Shown: positions 61,417 through 64,000 of the stretch, one piece after another
Position numbering within the stretch: position 1 is the stretch's first letter
Layout: every line of letters begins with the position of its first letter
Assembly: GCA_011250595.1 (NCBI GenBank)
Contig: JAANMP010000010.1
Coordinates: 57,690-121,689 of the forward strand
Direction of reading: 5' to 3'
Source of the DNA: Bacillus sp. MM2020_1
GTDB lineage: Bacteria; Bacillota; Bacilli; Bacillales; Cytobacillaceae
Length of the DNA stretch: 64,000 nt
Translations under genes and position numbers: made by a program
Notes under the pieces: model-generated
Seen by the model: only the letters and a program-made list of their open reading frames with translations
Told to the model about the DNA's origin: nothing
Databases searched by the model: none

Positions 61417-62598
61417 CTATTTTTGAGTATATTTTTTGCGCCATGAATAGATTAGAAGCATGAACCCAATTAGTATTTGCAAGGTAAATAGGATTGCATC
61501 CCAAAACGGAAGAGAGGTCGGTCCTTCAGAAAAACCAGGAAGGATTTTTTTCCATGCAAACAATAATTGTGGGATATAAAAGAATGTATATAAGCTAACA
61601 GTCAAGGCGACTCCTAAAGCGTAAAAGACTGAATATAAGTTAACAATTCTTCTTTCTCCCTCAAAGGTTACCTCTTTTATCGCTGGTCCCTTCAGAAATG
61701 AAATCTTCTCCTTTATTACCTGCTGAGCATTTTCCATCAAGTTATAGCAGCCCGATATATTTTCAATCACGTAATATAAATCTGTTTTCATATACACACA
61801 AAGTTGGTACACCATGCGGATAAAGGTATCCAATACAATAATATTCATAATGCTCAGGAACATCCCTGAGCCATTTGGTACGAAAAGTTGACTTATCAAG
61901 GCAATGGAAAGGATTACAGTATCAAAACAAATCCCAGCCATAAATAAAACATTTCGATCTTTTGATGGAAGTTTCCATACTGAAGACATATCTGTTTCTA
62001 ATACGACTAGGAATAAACGGTGACCTACTTCCAATTTAGTAGGAAGGTTTTGAGCTCTCATTGCCAGAATATGGCCGAATTCATGAATTAATACTGTACA
62101 AAAAGTTAAGACAATCCAGGTTGGGATATTCAAGACCATATAATCAAAGACAAATAAGTCTTTGTAATGAGGAAAAAGACTTGGATGGGATAATAAAAGG
62201 AACAAATTTAACATGAATAAAGCAACATAAAAGAGCAAAGCAACCTTATTAAAAAAGAATTTCCCCATCTTTGGCGAAATCCCCACAAAACCCAAATTCT
62301 CCTTTATCTTTACCTTTGTCACAACTCTTACACCATCAATTTCAGCAATTAAATTCAGCTCTAATAGCTGCTCAGCGAAATCGATAAGGTCAACTTTTTC
62401 TTTAGGATATTTTACTCTGAGTTGTTGTTCAACTATCTCTAATGACTCTCCATTGTTGATTAAATCGATTGCATCAATACAAACCTTTGGCATTTCATAA
62501 AATTCACCGGAATTTATATTTTCAACAATAAAGTGTTTTTTTTCTTTACGAATTTTAATAGGGACTAATGTTAGATTTGAATTAGGGGAAATGACCAT
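61417..62598 (-). CDS. Membrane zinc metalloprotease (M50-like) with PqqD-like N-terminal domain
   Basis: The 393-residue protein has an N-terminal region of about 90 residues (MPKVCIDAIDLINNGESLEIVEQQLRVKYPKEKVDLIDFAEQLLEL) that looks like a PqqD-type peptide-binding domain. A hydrophobic core with six or so membrane helices follows. The metalloprotease motif is HEFGH at 172-176 (VLIHEFGHILAMR). Proteins of this build (YydH-like) occur in peptide-maturation and export operons. ATG 62598 has AGGAACGGTG upstream. It lies below a 20-codon peptide ORF and its terminator. Confidence 0.78.
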   Translation of the reverse strand: MVISPNSNLTLVPIKIRKEKKHFIVENINSGEFYEMPKVCIDAIDLINNGESLEIVEQQLRVKYPKEKVDLIDFAEQLLELNLIAEIDGVRVVTKVKIKENLGFVGISPKMGKFFFNKVALLFYVALFMLNLFLLLSHPSLFPHYKDLFVFDYMVLNIPTWIVLTFCTVLIHEFGHILAMRAQNLPTKLEVGHRLFLVVLETDMSSVWKLPSKDRNVLFMAGICFDTVILSIALISQLFVPNGSGMFLSIMNIIVLDTFIRMVYQLCVYMKTDLYYVIENISGCYNLMENAQQVIKEKISFLKGPAIKEVTFEGERRIVNLYSVFYALGVALTVSLYTFFYIPQLLFAWKKILPGFSEGPTSLPFWDAILFTLQILIGFMLLIYSWRKKYTQK

Positions 62599-62631
62599 TT
62601 AAACACCGTTCCTAACAAGTAATCTATAAAT

Positions 62632-62670
62632 AAAACAGGATGCTAAGTTTTTTTCTAGCATCCTGTTTTT
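62632..62670 (-). terminator. Terminator between the micropeptide and the M50 gene
   Basis: On the minus strand AAAACAGGATGCTA pairs with TAGCATCCTGTTTT over a 10-base loop and is followed by TATT. It leaves only 33 bases before the M50 gene, so that gene is probably reached by read-through. Confidence 0.85.
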
Positions 62671-62675
62671 CATGC

Positions 62676-62738
62676 TTATACAAACCAACAAATCCAACAA
62701 CCAGTTAACTTTACTTTTTTTAATTTACGGATTTTCAA
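62676..62738 (-). CDS. 20-residue Cys/Trp-rich peptide, candidate modified or secreted peptide precursor
   Basis: TTG 62738 has AAAGGGGGTGA five bases upstream, one of the strongest sites in the window. The product starts with a basic leader (KIRKLKKVKLT) and ends GCWICWFV, with two Cys, two Trp and a hydrophobic end. That shape is like a short RiPP precursor or a pheromone: charged leader, then a Cys/Trp core. It lies between HD-GYP and a PqqD-like/M50 protease and ends before a terminator. Translation and processing are not shown. It is too short for ORF callers. Confidence 0.55.
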   Translation of the reverse strand: MKIRKLKKVKLTGCWICWFV

Positions 62739-62756
62739 GGCGCTCACCCCCTTTAA

Positions 62757-63938
62757 TTAGTATAAAGTTGCTGTAATTTCCTTATTTATTTCAATTTCAG
62801 ATTTATCATGGATTTCTTTCCATAATGGATAAGCCCTTTGAAATAAATTAACTAATTCAGGATCAAATTGGGTTCCTTTCCCCTCTAATATTCTCTGAAA
62901 CGCCTCCTCAACTGACAACGCATTTCTATAGGACCTATTAGATGTCATAGCATCAAACGCATCTGCAATTGCAGCCACTCGAGCAAGAAACGGGATGTCC
63001 TCACCCTTCAATTGATCAGGATAGCCTTTTCCATCCCACCGTTCATGATGAGATCGAATTACTTCGATACTACTGTTTAATCCAACCACTTTCGAAACTG
63101 CTTCAGCCCCTACGGTAGTGTGGGATTTTATTATTTCATACTCTTCTATTGTTAGCTTTGACGGTTTCATTAAAATATGATCAGGGATATGAATTTTCCC
63201 AATATCATGAAGTAGACAAGCAAAATTAAATGCCTTTAGATCTTCTTCGGAATACTTTGCAGTTACTTTTGCTAACTCAAGAGCATAACTTGCAACTCGT
63301 TCACTATGACCTCTTGTATATGGGTCCTTTAGTTCAAGTGTAGCAATAACTCCCTTTACAATACCCGTAAGCTGTTGATCATAGGAGGTTTTAATTGCAT
63401 TTACATACGCTTGGAATCGCGATAACAATACAAATGCTAATATTGATAGAGTAGACACCAATAAAATTCCTATAAATACAACAGGAGCCTTGATCAATAA
63501 TCCCACTGCAATATATTTAAAAATTAATCCAACTGAAACCACTATCATAAAAGGCTTACTAACAAATATTGGTGATAGCAAAAGCCAAAAGATTTCCCCA
63601 GCACTGCCGCCCTTATAAGCATCAGGATTACCATAGAAAGTTATAATGTCATTTAAAAATGTTATGCATGTATAACTTATAAAATAGATATATTTTATAT
63701 AGTATGATTTTTGCTTTTTAGCAAAATAGTTGGCAACAGGTATTAAAGCAAACATGAATAAATAAATCAAAAAAATTAGTTGATTCGATGTCTGGTCACT
63801 AAATTGAGGGAAGTACACAGTGATAAAATTAAAAATAATATCAAAAGAGATTGATATTATATAGAATAAAATTAAAAACCACTTTAGTGTCTGAGCTTCT
63901 TCATTTTTTAAATTAGGATCTATCATTTGTTTTTTCAT
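62757..63938 (-). CDS. Membrane HD-GYP phosphodiesterase (c-di-GMP)
   Basis: The 393-residue protein has about six N-terminal membrane helices (to about residue 175) and an HD-GYP domain. The key residues are GHSERV (His211), LLHDIGKIHIPDHIL (His244-Asp245), the HTTVGAE region and HHERWDGKGYPDQLKGEDIP, the HHExxDGxGYP signature. It should degrade c-di-GMP. Its stop lies 18 bases before the peptide start, with the peptide's ribosome binding site between, so the two are likely co-transcribed. ATG 63938. Confidence 0.9.
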   Translation of the reverse strand: MKKQMIDPNLKNEEAQTLKWFLILFYIISISFDIIFNFITVYFPQFSDQTSNQLIFLIYLFMFALIPVANYFAKKQKSYYIKYIYFISYTCITFLNDIITFYGNPDAYKGGSAGEIFWLLLSPIFVSKPFMIVVSVGLIFKYIAVGLLIKAPVVFIGILLVSTLSILAFVLLSRFQAYVNAIKTSYDQQLTGIVKGVIATLELKDPYTRGHSERVASYALELAKVTAKYSEEDLKAFNFACLLHDIGKIHIPDHILMKPSKLTIEEYEIIKSHTTVGAEAVSKVVGLNSSIEVIRSHHERWDGKGYPDQLKGEDIPFLARVAAIADAFDAMTSNRSYRNALSVEEAFQRILEGKGTQFDPELVNLFQRAYPLWKEIHDKSEIEINKEITATLY

Positions 63939-64000
63939 TTGTTAACCTCTCAAAAAGTATTAGCACGAATCATTTTTTTAATAGTAATAAGTTATTTAAT

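Overview
The window looks like chromosome from a low-GC, endospore-forming Bacillaceae species (Bacillus or Neobacillus type). Strong AGGAGG-type ribosome binding sites, frequent GTG and TTG starts, many U-tailed intrinsic terminators, and orthologues of Bacillus genes (chaA/yfkE, yfkK, mapB, sinR/sinI, topB, ampS, mscL, lia, efe, aco) all point that way. I see no phage, transposase, rRNA, tRNA or CRISPR array. The species is inference.

Layout. 1-8.1 kb: a frameshifted YczE-type membrane gene cut by the window edge, a Ca2+/H+ antiporter, an MFS exporter, a P1B-4 metal-efflux ATPase behind a Fur-like box, then BrkB/YtxH, YfkK and a second methionine aminopeptidase. 8.4-9.9 kb: sinR and, in the opposite direction, a 43-residue sinI whose leader is a c-di-GMP-I riboswitch, plus two small unknown genes. 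9.9-18.2 kb: hutH with an attenuator-like leader, topB, an MFS transporter, ampS, mscL and a BI-1/YetJ channel. 18.2-21.9 kb: an aromatic amino acid hydroxylase with a long C-terminal extension beneath an ECF sigma factor, and a SpoVB-like flippase. 22-26 kb: the Fur-boxed iron uptake operon efeO-efeB-efeU. 26-29.7 kb: the cell-envelope stress locus liaI-liaH / liaF-liaS-liaR. 29.8-35 kb: LysM-CAP protein, YhfW-type Rieske oxidoreductase, a 52-bp minisatellite and a DEAD-box helicase. 35-39.3 kb: a metallo-hydrolase, a flavodoxin and an HMA-like protein divergent from an FNR-type regulator with FNR boxes, a DUF2249 gene and a kynurenine-formamidase-like gene. 39.4-48.4 kb: a WG-repeat protein and the acetoin dehydrogenase operon acoABCL with a sigma-54 promoter, followed by acoR behind a cre site. 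48.6-53.2 kb: an SCP2 protein, a NapH-like ferredoxin, a Gfo/Idh oxidoreductase and a bacterial GlnRS. 53.2-61.3 kb: NreABC-like nitrate/oxygen signalling genes beneath a molybdopterin-oxidoreductase operon that contains a Tat-type Rieske protein, a four-cluster ferredoxin, a membrane subunit and three small unknown genes. 61.4-63.9 kb: an HD-GYP phosphodiesterase, a 20-codon Cys/Trp peptide and a PqqD-like/M50 membrane protease.

How the parts connect. Three themes recur. The first is c-di-GMP: an HD-GYP enzyme at one end and a c-di-GMP riboswitch on the biofilm antirepressor SinI at the other. The second is oxygen, nitrate and iron: an FNR regulator with sites placed for activation, Fur boxes, flavodoxin, EfeOBU, NreABC and a Mo/Fe-S/Rieske complex. 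The third is envelope stress (lia). The strongest candidates for undescribed biology are the sinI riboswitch, the Mo-Rieske operon with its small genes and leader hairpin, and the peptide/M50/HD-GYP cassette.
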